Below, piece by piece: positions 1 to 8,473 of a stretch of DNA of 64,000 nt. This DNA comes from Kitasatospora phosalacinea (GTDB taxonomy: Bacteria; Actinomycetota; Actinomycetes; Streptomycetales; Streptomycetaceae): contig NZ_JNWZ01000025.1 in NCBI RefSeq assembly GCF_000716545.1, forward strand, positions 1 to 64,000, written 5' to 3'. Position 1 is the first letter of the stretch, and the number at the start of each line of letters is the position of its first letter. A program made the position numbers and the translations under genes. Under the pieces are notes generated by a model. It searched no databases. It saw only the letters and a list, made by a program, of their open reading frames with translations, and was not told the origin of the DNA.

Positions 1-2
1 CA

Positions 3-119
3 CGTGAGTTGCACGCGATCGCGGCAGATCGCGACACCGTGACCGCCTGGGCCGGGCGGCGCGTCGCCTCATGCCGGAGGAAGCTGGGCCTGGATCCTGC
101 GCCGCTCGCGATCAACTGA
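3..119 (+). CDS. possible C-terminal tail of a gene cut by the window edge
   Basis: An open frame enters from the left edge and stops with TGA at 117-119. The 38 residues end in RRKLGLDPAPLAIN and have a plausible C-terminal composition, but I do not recognise a family. It ends right beside the insertion sequence, so the last part may be IS DNA read by chance. It could be a gene truncated by IS insertion or a fortuitous frame; support is weak. Confidence 0.25.
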   Translation, partial: RELHAIAADRDTVTAWAGRRVASCRRKLGLDPAPLAIN

Positions 120-1871
120 ATGGACCCACCCATTGGGCAACAGAGCTGCGGTCAGGCCAGCAGGACTCGCTTCCGCAGCAGGTCGAAGCCGGCCCGCCCG
201 TACATCTGGCGCTTGATCATCTTGATCCGGTTGACGTGGCCCTCGACGACGCCCGAGCTCCACGGCAGTGCCAGGCCGGCAGTGACGGCGGCGAGATCTC
301 GTTCGAGACCGTTGGCGAAGGTGTGGAGGCTGGGCAGGTCGTCGGCGCGGACCGCCTTGATCCATTGCGGGAGCTGGTCGCCCTGGAGCTGGGTGAGCAT
401 CTGCCCGAACACGCGGACGTGCCCGGTGAGGGCATCCAGTTCGGGGCAGCCGGCGAGGACGACTTTGAGTTTCAGGCGCTCGCTCTCCGGCAGGGCGTCG
501 GGGTGGGTCAGGATCCAGCCGGTGACCGTGCGCGGGGACGGCGGACGGGCGGCCGGTGCCGTCGGGGATGTGCGGAACGGCTGGAGGTAGGCGCGGACGG
601 CTCCGTAGCCGCCCGTGTAGCCGTGCGTCTTGATCTCTTCCCAGAGGGTCCAGGCGTTCGTGCAGCCCTCGGCCCAACGCTCGTGCGGGTAGGGCTTGAA
701 GTCGTCGAGCTCGGTCCTGCGGTTCTGCCACTGCCCCTGGAACAGGTCTTCCGGCCTCGCGGCGTCGGCCAGCCGTTGGACTGTGCGGTAGGTCATGCCG
801 AGCCGGCGCTGGATCGAGCGTCGGCTGTGGCCGGCGACCAGCAGCGCGTGGACGGTGGCGTGCTTGGCACGGGTGCGGTCGGCGAACCGGTGCCCGTTGG
901 GCCGCGGTGTCCTGCTCTCGGCCGGTGCCGGCGCCTTCTCCGGCACCGACTCTGCGATGGTTGCGCGGAGGCACGGGCGGTGGCGGGAGACGCACCGCTC
1001 GGCCGCTTCGCCGAGGTTGCGCCAGAGGTGGAACCGGTCGGCGACCTGGACGGCGGTGGGTGCCCCGATCCTGGCGCCCTCGACGAAGGATGGGGCGCGG
1101 TCGCGGCAGACGACCTCGATCCCCGGATGTTCGGCCGGCCAGGCCGCGACAGTGCCCGCTTCACGATCCGGCAGCAGGTCCACCGGTCTGCGGGTCTCGA
1201 CGTCGGCCAGCACGGTCCCGTAGACGCGGCCCTTGCGCATCGCGTACTCGTCGACGCCAACTACACGCGGGACCGGTGGTCGGGGTTCTGGGAGGGCGTC
1301 GACCAGTCGTAGGACCGTGTTCCGGCTGACTCCCGCTCCGAAGACGTCGGCCAGCCGGGCACCAGCGCGGCCGGCCGGGGCGAGGCCGACCTCGGCCAGT
1401 ACCGACCGCATTCGTTCGGTCCGCTGGCTGTAGCGCCGGGTCAGGCCAGCGACCTGCTCGACGAACGTCCGCCGCCCGCAGGAGACGTCTTCGCACGTGA
1501 AGCGCCGGACACGAAGTCGCAGTACAACCCGCCGCCCCGCCACGGGGAGGTCCGCCGGAAACCGCAGGCAGGAGCCATGCACCCGCTCGGACCAGCCACC
1601 GCAGCCTGGACACCAGGCCCCGGTCGTTCGGCATCTGACACCGAATCGGATCACTTCGCCATCGTCCTGCACGGACTCCACCCTGATCCCCGGGTCCGAC
1701 TGGAAGAGCAGCTCTTCCAGTCGGAGCAGTACCTCGCGCACAGCTCAAAACCATCAGCCCGAACGCTGCAGGGACCAGCTCTTTCGAGACGATCTCGCGA
1801 GGCGCACCAGCGAGATCAACAGTCACAGGGAGTAGCCACACCACAGAAGTCGGACCAGAACCCACTCTCAA
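78..1871 (-). mobile_element. ISL3-family insertion sequence (ends approximate)
   Basis: A single 529-residue transposase fills almost the whole element, as in ISL3-family elements. The ends are estimated: read inward, the left flank near 78-100 (around TGGGCCTGGATCC) and the right flank near 1845-1868 (reverse complement around TGGGTTCTGGTCC) show only a loose imperfect match. I could not identify a clean target duplication. The right flank leads straight into a tiny gene and a truncated acetyltransferase, which suggests past rearrangement here. Confidence 0.7.
152..1741 (-). CDS. ISL3 family transposase
   Basis: A 529-residue DDE transposase that catalyses cut-and-paste movement of its own element. 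The N-terminus has a Cys-rich zinc-binding segment (CRTTGAWCPGCGG near residues 37-49, then CEDVSCGRR), followed by a helix-turn-helix region. The catalytic triad is visible as GVDEYA (about residue 165), VCRDRAPSF (about 212) and GVVEGHVNRIK near 503. Length and motif order fit intact ISL3 transposases. The frame is uninterrupted with an ATG start, so the protein is probably functional. It is antisense to everything around it. Confidence 0.93.
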   Translation of the reverse strand: MREVLLRLEELLFQSDPGIRVESVQDDGEVIRFGVRCRTTGAWCPGCGGWSERVHGSCLRFPADLPVAGRRVVLRLRVRRFTCEDVSCGRRTFVEQVAGLTRRYSQRTERMRSVLAEVGLAPAGRAGARLADVFGAGVSRNTVLRLVDALPEPRPPVPRVVGVDEYAMRKGRVYGTVLADVETRRPVDLLPDREAGTVAAWPAEHPGIEVVCRDRAPSFVEGARIGAPTAVQVADRFHLWRNLGEAAERCVSRHRPCLRATIAESVPEKAPAPAESRTPRPNGHRFADRTRAKHATVHALLVAGHSRRSIQRRLGMTYRTVQRLADAARPEDLFQGQWQNRRTELDDFKPYPHERWAEGCTNAWTLWEEIKTHGYTGGYGAVRAYLQPFRTSPTAPAARPPSPRTVTGWILTHPDALPESERLKLKVVLAGCPELDALTGHVRVFGQMLTQLQGDQLPQWIKAVRADDLPSLHTFANGLERDLAAVTAGLALPWSSGVVEGHVNRIKMIKRQMYGRAGFDLLRKRVLLA

Positions 1872-1899
1872 AGCCACTCGGTTCCTCGAACACTACGGG

Positions 1900-1912
1900 T
1901 AGGCTCGCAGGT
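1900..1912 (+). promoter_or_regulatory. probable -10 box for a leaderless transcript
   Basis: TAGGCT at 1900-1905 lies seven bases before the ATG at 1913, the spacing seen at leaderless actinomycete genes. No convincing -35 hexamer is visible. It sits about 30 bases outside the estimated right end of the insertion sequence. Confidence 0.35.
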
Positions 1913-2074
1913 ATGGGAATTGACTGGGAGAACATACTCGGCGCAAGCGGTAACGGCCTCGACGATGCCTACGACAGCGCGGTCTCCGCGGTCATCTACA
2001 GCGATGACCCGGTGGAGGACCGTCGGCCACTCCCAGTCGGCGAAGAGCACGACGACACAGACGGCTTGCGCTGA
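1913..2074 (+). CDS. small acidic hypothetical protein
   Basis: A 53-residue acidic protein beginning MGIDWENILGASGNGLDDAY, with no signal peptide or membrane segment. I do not recognise a domain. A -10-like TAGGCT directly upstream suggests leaderless transcription. The stop codon lies inside the left arm of a perfect hairpin, so transcription probably ends immediately at the end of the gene. A clear promoter-like box plus a strong terminator argue that this is a real gene. Confidence 0.5.
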   Translation: MGIDWENILGASGNGLDDAYDSAVSAVIYSDDPVEDRRPLPVGEEHDDTDGLR

Positions 2075-2124
2075 CCTGACGGCGAAACGCCCCGGCAAGC
2101 CGCGGCGTTTCGCCGTCAGGTCAG
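2071..2124 (+). terminator. strong hairpin terminator overlapping a stop codon
   Basis: A perfect 21-bp inverted repeat (2071-2091 and 2104-2124) with a 12-base loop. The left arm begins CTGACCTGACGGCG and the right arm ends CGCCGTCAGGTCAG. It includes the TGA of the 53-residue gene. No U-tract follows, as is usual in high-GC actinomycetes. Being symmetrical, it may act in both directions. Confidence 0.85.
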
Positions 2125-2156
2125 GGGTCAGTCAAGAGGCGGCCGAGCTCAACTCT

Positions 2157-2431
2157 GCGGCTCGACCGCCGCCTTCACCGAACTCGTCATTCCCGGCAAC
2201 GGCACAGGTGACGGCCAGCACTACGGCACGGGGGTGCTGCCCGAGCACCGAGGTCACGGCCTCGGCCGATGGATGAAGGCCGAGTCGATCCGACAGGCCC
2301 ACAGGGACTATCCGGACCTCGGTGACCTCCTGACCGACACCGCCGACAGCAACGCGCACATGCGACGGGTCCACGACGGTCTCGGCTACACACCCACGCA
2401 CACGACACACCAGTATCAGCTCGACCTTTAG
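2157..2431 (+). pseudogene. 5'-truncated GNAT acetyltransferase
   Basis: The readable frame begins around GSTAAFTELVIPGNGTGDGQ and carries the GNAT acetyl-CoA-binding signature GTGVLPEHRGHGLGRWMK, then TDTADSNAHMRRVHDGLGY, ending YQLDL. This is the C-terminal half of a GNAT N-acetyltransferase; family members have roughly 150-200 or more residues and an N-terminal half missing here. The break falls right after the hairpin at 2071-2124, about 0.3 kb from the insertion sequence, so deletion or IS-associated rearrangement is the likely cause. Confidence 0.7.
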
Positions 2432-2438
2432 CAGAGAG

Positions 2439-2480
2439 CGGACGGGCCGGACCGGGACATCACCCCGTCCGGCCTGTCCG
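2439..2480 (+). terminator. hairpin terminator after the GNAT remnant
   Basis: CGGACGGGCCGGAC (2439-2452) pairs with GTCCGGCCTGTCCG (2467-2480) across a 14-base loop, with one G-T pair. It begins eight bases after the TAG of the acetyltransferase remnant and fits an intrinsic terminator. Confidence 0.65.
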
Positions 2481-2623
2481 TGCTTTCGATACACGCTCTA
2501 GATGGGTCAAGGGCTGCCTGAGCAGCGGCACTTCCACCCCGACGCCACGGTGCAGGCAGTCCCGGCCGGTTCGGGGGTGGGCCGGTGAAGGCCGGCCGGG
2601 TGGCGATGGGTCAGACTGGGCCC

Positions 2624-2851
2624 ATGACTCCCGACCGCCGCCCGCTTGGGCTGCCTTTCTCCGAGCCCGCCACCGACCAGGTGCTTCCGGCCGGTCAGCG
2701 CCCGCGCCTGCTGCCGGCCGAACGTCCGCCGTTCCTTGAGCCGGACTCGGGCGTGGACGCGGGCTCGGACGTGGACGGCGCGCCGTCCATACCGGTTCCG
2801 CCGCCCGCTCGGCGCCCGCTCGGCCGTGGCCCCCTCATCCAGCGGGCCTGA
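2624..2851 (+). CDS. possible small proline-rich protein
   Basis: A 75-residue frame starting MTPDRRPLGLPFSEPATDQV. No ribosome-binding site is visible, but CAGACT lies about seven bases upstream of the ATG, the position of a leaderless -10 box. There is no domain, signal peptide or membrane segment that I recognise. The Pro/Arg-rich composition can arise by chance in high-GC DNA, so this is tentative. Otherwise the stretch 2481-2959 shows no recognisable feature. Confidence 0.28.
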   Translation: MTPDRRPLGLPFSEPATDQVLPAGQRPRLLPAERPPFLEPDSGVDAGSDVDGAPSIPVPPPARRPLGRGPLIQRA

Positions 2852-2959
2852 TCTCCGCGCGGGCCGGACGCCTGTCCGGCCCGGCCCGCGCACGTGACCT
2901 GATCCCGTGTCACACCTTCGAGCGGACTTCCCGCCCCGCGGCCGGGGAACATCCCGGTC

Positions 2960-3668
2960 GTGACGGACACCGAGACGAACACCGACCAGAGCGCCGCGCG
3001 GTTCCGGCCCGGCACCACCGTGGTGCGCCGCGACGTCCACGCGGGGCGGGTGTGGACGGCCAAGCCGCAGCGGGTGGTCGCCGACACCGGGCACGTGCTG
3101 ACCCTGGCCTGCTGGCCCGGCATCGAGGGCCTCGCCCCGACGACCTGGATCGAGGCCCTGCGCACCGGCGACGACGGCGTCCGCGAGCGGGGCCTGGACC
3201 ACCTCGCCGCCGGCACCTGGACGCTCGGCCGCCACCGCTGGGAGCGCACCGCGGTCCTGTCGCACTACCTGGCGGGGGAGTGGTTCTCCCTCCACTGCTT
3301 CCAGCAGGCCAACACCGGCACCCCCATCAGCTGGTACGTCAACTTCGAGACGCCGTACCGCCGTCGCCCGGACGGGATCGACACCATGGACCTCGCCCTC
3401 GACCTGGTCGTCACCCCCGACCTGGCCGACCGCCGCTGGAAGGACCGCGACGAGTACGACCGGCTGCGCCGCCTCGGCGTGATCGACGACTTCCTCGACC
3501 GCCAGGTCCACGCCGCGTGCGGCCGCGCGCTCCGCATGCTCGACCACCAGGCGGGGCCGTTCGCCACCGGCTGGCCCACCTGGGCGCCGGACCCGGCGTG
3601 GCCGCTGCCGCTGCTGCCGGACGGGCGCCGGCCAGGAGGCCGCACCGCCGGCCCCCTACCGGCTGTAG
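2960..3668 (+). CDS. DUF402 domain protein, probable frameshift near the C-terminus
   Basis: Starts at GTG 2960 (MTDTETNTDQSAARFRPGTTV). The body matches the DUF402 fold, with the typical run TPISWYVNFETPYRR and DLALDLVVTPDL and a C-terminal WAPDPAWPLPLLPDG. Related nucleoside-phosphate hydrolases act in the cytoplasm; the substrate here is unknown. The frame read as given runs past 3668 and overlaps glsA, which is implausible. Removing one G from the GGG at 3623-3625 restores an ending GAGQEAAPPAPYRL and a TAG at 3666-3668, giving about 235 residues, a normal family length. Either a recent mutation or a sequencing error. Confidence 0.7.
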
Positions 3669-3800
3669 TAGGGCCGGGGCGGCGCCCGACGTCCGCCTTG
3701 GCGGCGGTGCCCCGTGGGGACGGCGAGGTCGGAGATCGTCGGTGGTTCGCGCCGGCGCCGAAGAGGGTCTCACCGCAGCTCCATGGGCCGCACGAGGACA

Positions 3801-4733
3801 ATGGGTGCCGTGACATCGACGACGGACTATCAGCAGGTTCTGGACCAGATCGCCGAGGAGATCGCGCGGACGCCCGGCCGGGGGCGGTCCGCCGACTACA
3901 TCCCGGCGCTCGCCGCCCGCGACCCGCGCGCCTTCGGCATGGCCGTCGCCGACCTCGACGGCACCGTCCACGGGGTGGGCGAGTGGCGCGAGCCGTTCTC
4001 CACGCAGTCCATCACCAAGGTCTTCACCCTGGCCCTGGACCTGGCCCACGAGGGCGACGAACTGTGGGAGCACGTGGGCCGCGAACCCTCCGGCAACCCG
4101 TTCAACTCCCTGGTGCAGCTCGAGTACGAGAACGGCATCCCGCGCAACCCGTTCATCAACGCCGGCGCCCTGGTCGTCACCGACCGCCTCCACACCCGCA
4201 CCGGTGACGCCGCGGGCGAGCTCCTGCAGTTGCTGCGGACCGAGAGCGGCAACCCGGACCTCGATTTCGACCTGGCGGTCGCCGCCTCGGAGGCCGCGCA
4301 CGGCGACCGCAACGCCGCCCTCGGCCACTTCATGGCCTCCTACGGCAACATCGACAACCCCGTCCCGCTCCTGCTCGACCAGTACTTCCGCCAGTGCTCG
4401 GTCACCGCCTCCTGCGCCGACCTCGCGCTGGCGGCCACCCTCCTGGCCCGGCACGGCGTGCGCGCCGACGGCACCCGGCTGCTGACCCGCAGCCAGGCCA
4501 AGCAGATCAACGCCGTCATGCTGACCTGCGGAACCTACGACGCCGCCGGCGACTTCGCCTACCGGGTCGGCCTGCCCGGCAAGAGCGGGGTGGGCGGCGG
4601 CATCATCGCCGTCGTACCCGGCCGCTGCGCACTGTGCGTGTGGAGCCCCGGTCTGGACGAACGGGGCAACTCCGTCGCCGGAGTGGCAGCGCTGGACCTC
4701 TTCACCACGCTCACCGGGCTGTCGGTGTTCTGA
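3801..4733 (+). CDS. glsA: glutaminase A
   Basis: A 310-residue serine-type glutaminase that hydrolyses L-glutamine to L-glutamate and ammonia in the cytoplasm. It has the beta-lactamase-like SxxK motif (Ser70 and Lys73 in FSTQSITKVF), then GNPFNSLVQLEYENGIPRNPFINAGA and the C-terminal VGLPGKSGVGGGI, all hallmarks of the family. The ATG at 3801 follows a GAGG at 3794; GTG 3810 is an alternative start. No partner genes form an operon with it. Length is normal and the frame intact. Confidence 0.95.
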   Translation: MGAVTSTTDYQQVLDQIAEEIARTPGRGRSADYIPALAARDPRAFGMAVADLDGTVHGVGEWREPFSTQSITKVFTLALDLAHEGDELWEHVGREPSGNPFNSLVQLEYENGIPRNPFINAGALVVTDRLHTRTGDAAGELLQLLRTESGNPDLDFDLAVAASEAAHGDRNAALGHFMASYGNIDNPVPLLLDQYFRQCSVTASCADLALAATLLARHGVRADGTRLLTRSQAKQINAVMLTCGTYDAAGDFAYRVGLPGKSGVGGGIIAVVPGRCALCVWSPGLDERGNSVAGVAALDLFTTLTGLSVF

Positions 4734-5099
4734 TCCCACCGGGTCGGGCGGCTCCGAGGCTCCGGCTTGTCGACGGTCGCGTGCGAGCGCGACGGGCGGC
4801 CCCGCGTCAGTACCAGAAACAGTGAGTGGCGGGCACCGTGAAGCGGCAGGTCACGGGCCCGGCGTGCGCCGTCGGCGGGGTGCTCCTGCTGGTTGTGGGC
4901 GTATGACTCCGCGGTTTGCCGGGACCGGCGGGCCCGTAGCGGCGCAGTTCCCTGTTTCGGGGCGGACTTGCACCGGGCGCTCCGGGCGCTCCGGGCGGTT
5001 CCTGGGCCCGGGCCCGGTGCCGTCCGCCAGGGCGCCCGTCCTCGCCGTCCGCTGCCGCGCATCGCCCAGGGGTTCGCCGCCGCCGCGCTGCTGCCACTG

Positions 5100-5475
5100 C
5101 TCCTGCCATGGGAACCGGCCGAGGGCCCCGGCGGGCAGCCCGTCGCCAGCGCGACCGTCCGCCTCTACGACAAGGCCGGCACGGTCGTCGGGACGGTGAA
5201 GACCACCACGCGCGGCGAGTACTACTTCGACGACTCCGGTGTCACCGACGGGCTGAAACCCCGCACCCCGCACCGAGTACACGATCAGGATCGACGATCC
5301 GGCGGACCACGCGGCCGGCGGCCCGCCGTTCCAGTGGGCCGTCACCAGGAACGACGTCGGCGGCAACGACTCCGTCGACCGCGACGGCCGGCTGGGCCGG
5401 GTCGCCATGCGGGAAGCCGGGGCCCCGGAACCGGTGACGGCCGAATTCTCCGGCGGGAGCGCCGACCCGGTCCCC
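5100..5475 (+). pseudogene. broken SdrD/Cna-B-like surface protein fragment
   Basis: One frame reads QPVASATVRLYDKAGTVVG and then TTTRGEYYFDDSGVTDGLKP. The continuation, TEYTIRIDDPADHAAGGPP and AVTRNDVGGNDSVDRDGRL, is in another frame. Together they form one SdrD B-like (Cna-B type) immunoglobulin repeat of a secreted cell-wall protein. The break is caused by a tandem duplication of CCGCACC at 5261-5274; removing one copy joins the frames. A lone signal-peptide-like start at 4838 (MKRQVTGPACAVGGVLLLVV) stops at 4903, suggesting a second lesion. Nothing intact is encoded between glsA and the GH43 gene. Confidence 0.65.
5261..5274 (+). repeat. 7-bp tandem duplication causing a frameshift
   Basis: CCGCACC occurs twice head to tail (5261-5267 and 5268-5274). 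A 7-bp insertion shifts the frame by one and exactly accounts for the split of the Cna-B-like coding sequence. Confidence 0.85.
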
Positions 5476-5602
5476 GGCACCCCCTGGGGCGGCGGGGACC
5501 GTTGGTCCCGGCCCCGCCGGCTCGACCGGCCCGCGGGCGCCGCCCGTGTTCCCTTCCGGGCGGTGCGGGTCCGACCGGGAACGGAAATTTTCGTCCGCTC
5601 CC

Positions 5603-5631
5603 TTGACCCACTTTATGTTAGCGCTAACAAT
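5603..5631 (+). promoter_or_regulatory. promoter with palindromic LacI-type operator for the GH43 gene
   Basis: TTGACC (5603-5608) is a good -35 box, with AACAAT at 5626-5631 a possible -10. Between and over them lies the perfect 14-bp palindrome TGTTAGCGCTAACA (5616-5629), with a central CG typical of LacI-family operators. Bound repressor would block the promoter, so the downstream arabinofuranosidase gene is probably substrate-induced. No LacI gene is present in the window. Confidence 0.65.
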
Positions 5632-5836
5632 TTTGGGGTCGCAGCCCGGTCGGGCCCGTTCCGGCCGGGCGGTGCCGTCTCCTCCGGCAGGTCCGACGGC
5701 TCCGCCGGGGCGGGTTCCGCACCCGGCGCGCCCCGCGGCACCTCGACGGCGGAGGCCGACGCCGAGGACCAGCACCCGTGCACCCGTCCCCGCGGGACAC
5801 CGCGATCCCGCCCCCAGAGCCCCCAGGAGCAACCCC

Positions 5837-7291
5837 GTGCCCGCACCGCGCACCCTGTCCCGCACCTCGGCCGCCGCCGCGGCCGCCGTCCTCGCGGCAC
5901 TGCTCCTCCCGCCGTCCGCGCAGGCCGCCGCGCCCGCCTCACCCGCCGCCGTGTACGTCAACACGATCGCCGCCCAGCGGGCCGACGCCCAGATCTACAA
6001 GCACACCGACGGCTACTACTACTTCACCGCCACCGTGCCCGAGTACGACCGGATCGTGCTGCGCCGCGCCACCACCATCCAGGGCCTGGCCACGGCTCCC
6101 GAGACGACCGTCTGGACCCGGCACGCCACCGGTGCGATGGCCAACCACGTCTGGGCGCCGGAGATCCACTTCATCGACGGCAAGTGGTACGTCTACTTCG
6201 CCGCCGGCAGCTCCACCGACCAGTGGGCGATCCGGATGTACGTCCTGGAGGGCACCGGGGCCAACCCGCTGACCGCCACCTGGACGGAGAAGGGACAGCT
6301 CAGGACCCAGTGGGAGAGCTTCTCCCTGGACGCCACCACCTTCGTGGTGAACGGCGTCCGCTACCTGGCCTGGGCCCAGCACGACCCGGCCGTCGACAAC
6401 AACACCGACCTGTACCTCGCGAAGATGTCCAACCCGTGGACCATCACCGGGACCCCCGTGCGGCTGTCACGGCCCACCTACGACTGGGAGACCGCCGGGT
6501 ACAAGGTCAACGAGGGCCCGGCCGTGATCCAGCACGGCGGCAAGGTGTTCCTCAGCTACTCGGCCTCCGCCACCGACTCCCACTACTGCCTCGGCCTGCT
6601 GTCCGCGTCCGCCTCCGCGAACCTGCTCGACCCGGCCTCCTGGACCAAGAGCCCCGCGCCCGTCTTCACCAGCAACGCCGCCACCTCGCAGTACGGGCCC
6701 GGGCACAACCAGTTCACGGTCTCCGAGGACGGCAGGAGCGACATCCTGGTCTACCACGACCGCTCCTACAAGGACATCACCGGCGACCCGCTGAACGACC
6801 CCAACCGCCGCACCCGGGTGCAGAAGCTGTACTGGAACGCCGACGGCACCCCGAACTTCGGCATCCCGGTCGCCGACGGCACCACGCCCGTCCGGCTGTC
6901 CTCGTACAACTACCCCGGCTACTACGTCCGGCACTTCGACTACCGGGCGAAGCTGGAGCCGGACGTCACCAACCTCGCCGACTCCCAGTTCCGCACCGTC
7001 CCCGGCCTCGCCGGTTCGGGCACCGTCTCGCTGGAGTCGGCGAACTTCCCCGGCCACTACCTCCGCACCCGCGACAACGGCGAGGTGTGGGTCGACCGCA
7101 ACGACGGCAGCGCGGCCTTCAAGAACAGCGCCAGCTTCCGCCAGCGGGCCGGCCTCGCCGACGCCGCCGGAGTCTCCTACGAGTCCTACTCCGCTCCCGG
7201 CCGGTACGTGCGCCACTACGACTTCCTGCTCTCCACCCAGCCGGTGGCCACCGCCCTCGACCGGGCCGACGCCACCTTCTACCAGCAGTAG
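5837..7291 (+). CDS. secreted GH43 alpha-L-arabinofuranosidase with AbfB domain
   Basis: A 484-residue exported glycoside hydrolase expected to release arabinofuranosyl side chains from arabinoxylan or arabinan. The GTG at 5837 follows CCAGGAG. A signal peptide spans about residues 1-31 (hydrophobic core, then SAQAAAP). The GH43 five-blade propeller includes ADAQIYKHTDGYYYF near the base Asp and NEGPAVIQHGGKVFLSYSA with the likely catalytic Glu. The C-terminal 140 or so residues (SSYNYPGYYVRHFDYRAKLE, SANFPGHYLRTRDNGEVWV, SAPGRYVRHYDFLL) form three AbfB/CBM42 repeats that bind arabinose side chains. Transcribed alone behind a palindromic operator. Confidence 0.92.
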   Translation: MPAPRTLSRTSAAAAAAVLAALLLPPSAQAAAPASPAAVYVNTIAAQRADAQIYKHTDGYYYFTATVPEYDRIVLRRATTIQGLATAPETTVWTRHATGAMANHVWAPEIHFIDGKWYVYFAAGSSTDQWAIRMYVLEGTGANPLTATWTEKGQLRTQWESFSLDATTFVVNGVRYLAWAQHDPAVDNNTDLYLAKMSNPWTITGTPVRLSRPTYDWETAGYKVNEGPAVIQHGGKVFLSYSASATDSHYCLGLLSASASANLLDPASWTKSPAPVFTSNAATSQYGPGHNQFTVSEDGRSDILVYHDRSYKDITGDPLNDPNRRTRVQKLYWNADGTPNFGIPVADGTTPVRLSSYNYPGYYVRHFDYRAKLEPDVTNLADSQFRTVPGLAGSGTVSLESANFPGHYLRTRDNGEVWVDRNDGSAAFKNSASFRQRAGLADAAGVSYESYSAPGRYVRHYDFLLSTQPVATALDRADATFYQQ

Positions 7292-7544
7292 CCGCCCGGG
7301 AGGACTCGGCCCCGTCCCCGCCCGGAAACCCCACCCGGTGGCATCCCCCAGCGGGGCCCCCGCGCCGACGAACCCGTCCGGCGACTTCCGGCAGAGAGCG
7401 ACGGCACCGAGACGTGGATCGCTGACCCCGCCGACTCCCCGGCCTCCGACGGCCGCGGCACCACCCGCACCGCCACCGGGAGCGGCGGGAGCGGCGGGAG
7501 CCGGGCAGGCGAGCCGGGCCCGTCGGCCGACGGGCCCGGTCCGG

Positions 7545-8420
7545 CTACGCGGCGGGGGAGGGGTAGTCGTGGTAGAAGCCCCGCCCCGTCTTCACCCCGA
7601 GGTGCCCGGCGTCCACGTAGCTCCGGAGCAGTTCGCGCGGTCCCTCGGGGAGGCGGGGGTTCTCGGCGGCGTAGTGGTCCTCGATGTCGAGCACGACGTC
7701 GAGGCCGACCTGGTCCATCGCCCGGAACGGCCCGGCCGCGAGGCCCGTGTTGATCTGCCACATCCGGTCGACGTCGGCCGGGGTGGAGACGCCCTCGGCG
7801 ACCACGGCCAGCGCCTCGCGCTTGATGGCGGCCCAGATGCGGTTGAAGATGAAGCCCGTGCTCTCCTTGCGGGCCTCGAAGGGGTGGACGCCGTACCGGG
7901 GCAGCTCGGCGAGGAGGAAGTCGAGCACCGCCCGGTCGGTCCTGCCGTCCGACATCAGGTCGACGGCCGACTGCTTCGGCGGCATGTAGAAGTGCATGTT
8001 CACGACCCGTTCGACGTGCGTGACGCCGTCGACGAACCGACTGGTCGGGTACGACGAGGAGTTGCTGGCCAGGATCGCGTCGGGCGCCGCCTGCCGGTCC
8101 AGCTCGGCGAAGACCCGCTTCTTCAGGTCGAGCCGCTCGGGCACGGCCTCCACCACCAGCCAGGCGTCCGCCACGGCGGCGGCCTGGTCGTCGTACGCCA
8201 CGGCGGTGCCGGGCCGGCCGCCCTCGATCGTGGCGGCGACTTCGGCGACGTGTTCGGCGACGTAGGCGACGGCCTGCTCGCCGGCGGCGCGCCGGGGGTC
8301 GAAGATCCGGACCTCGCCGCCACGGGTGGCGAACATCAGGGCGATCCGGCGGCCCAGGGTGCCGGCGCCGATCACGGTGACGGGGCGGGACCCGGTGCGG
8401 GTGGGGAGGGTGAAAGCCAT
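7545..8420 (-). CDS. 3-hydroxyacyl-CoA dehydrogenase family protein
   Basis: A 291-residue NAD-dependent dehydrogenase of the 3-hydroxyacyl-CoA dehydrogenase/lambda-crystallin superfamily. The N-terminal Rossmann motif VIGAGTLGRRIALMFA is followed by LASNSSSYPTSRF and NMHFYMPPKQ (catalytic His region), and the C-terminal helical domain has ESTGFIFNRIWAAIKREAL. It probably oxidises a beta-hydroxy acid or its CoA ester. It is the last gene of a three-gene operon on this strand, 53 bases after the propeller gene. The 253 bases beyond its stop contain no gene. Confidence 0.88.
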   Translation of the reverse strand: MAFTLPTRTGSRPVTVIGAGTLGRRIALMFATRGGEVRIFDPRRAAGEQAVAYVAEHVAEVAATIEGGRPGTAVAYDDQAAAVADAWLVVEAVPERLDLKKRVFAELDRQAAPDAILASNSSSYPTSRFVDGVTHVERVVNMHFYMPPKQSAVDLMSDGRTDRAVLDFLLAELPRYGVHPFEARKESTGFIFNRIWAAIKREALAVVAEGVSTPADVDRMWQINTGLAAGPFRAMDQVGLDVVLDIEDHYAAENPRLPEGPRELLRSYVDAGHLGVKTGRGFYHDYPSPAA

Positions 8421-8473
8421 GGCGGTGCGCTTCTTTCGGAACGGTGACGGGGGGTCGGGCGGGTGGTGCGCGG

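Noticed and set aside
3669..4207. Continuation of the DUF402 frame through the glutaminase start
   Set aside because: Translation becomes Arg/Pro/Gly-rich and overlaps glsA; a single-base frameshift explains it better than a long fusion protein.
5407..7425. Long plus-strand frame over the GH43 gene
   Set aside because: Only its first 20 or so codons continue the Cna-B-like fragment; the rest is a shadow of the GH43 gene, whose motifs are in another frame.
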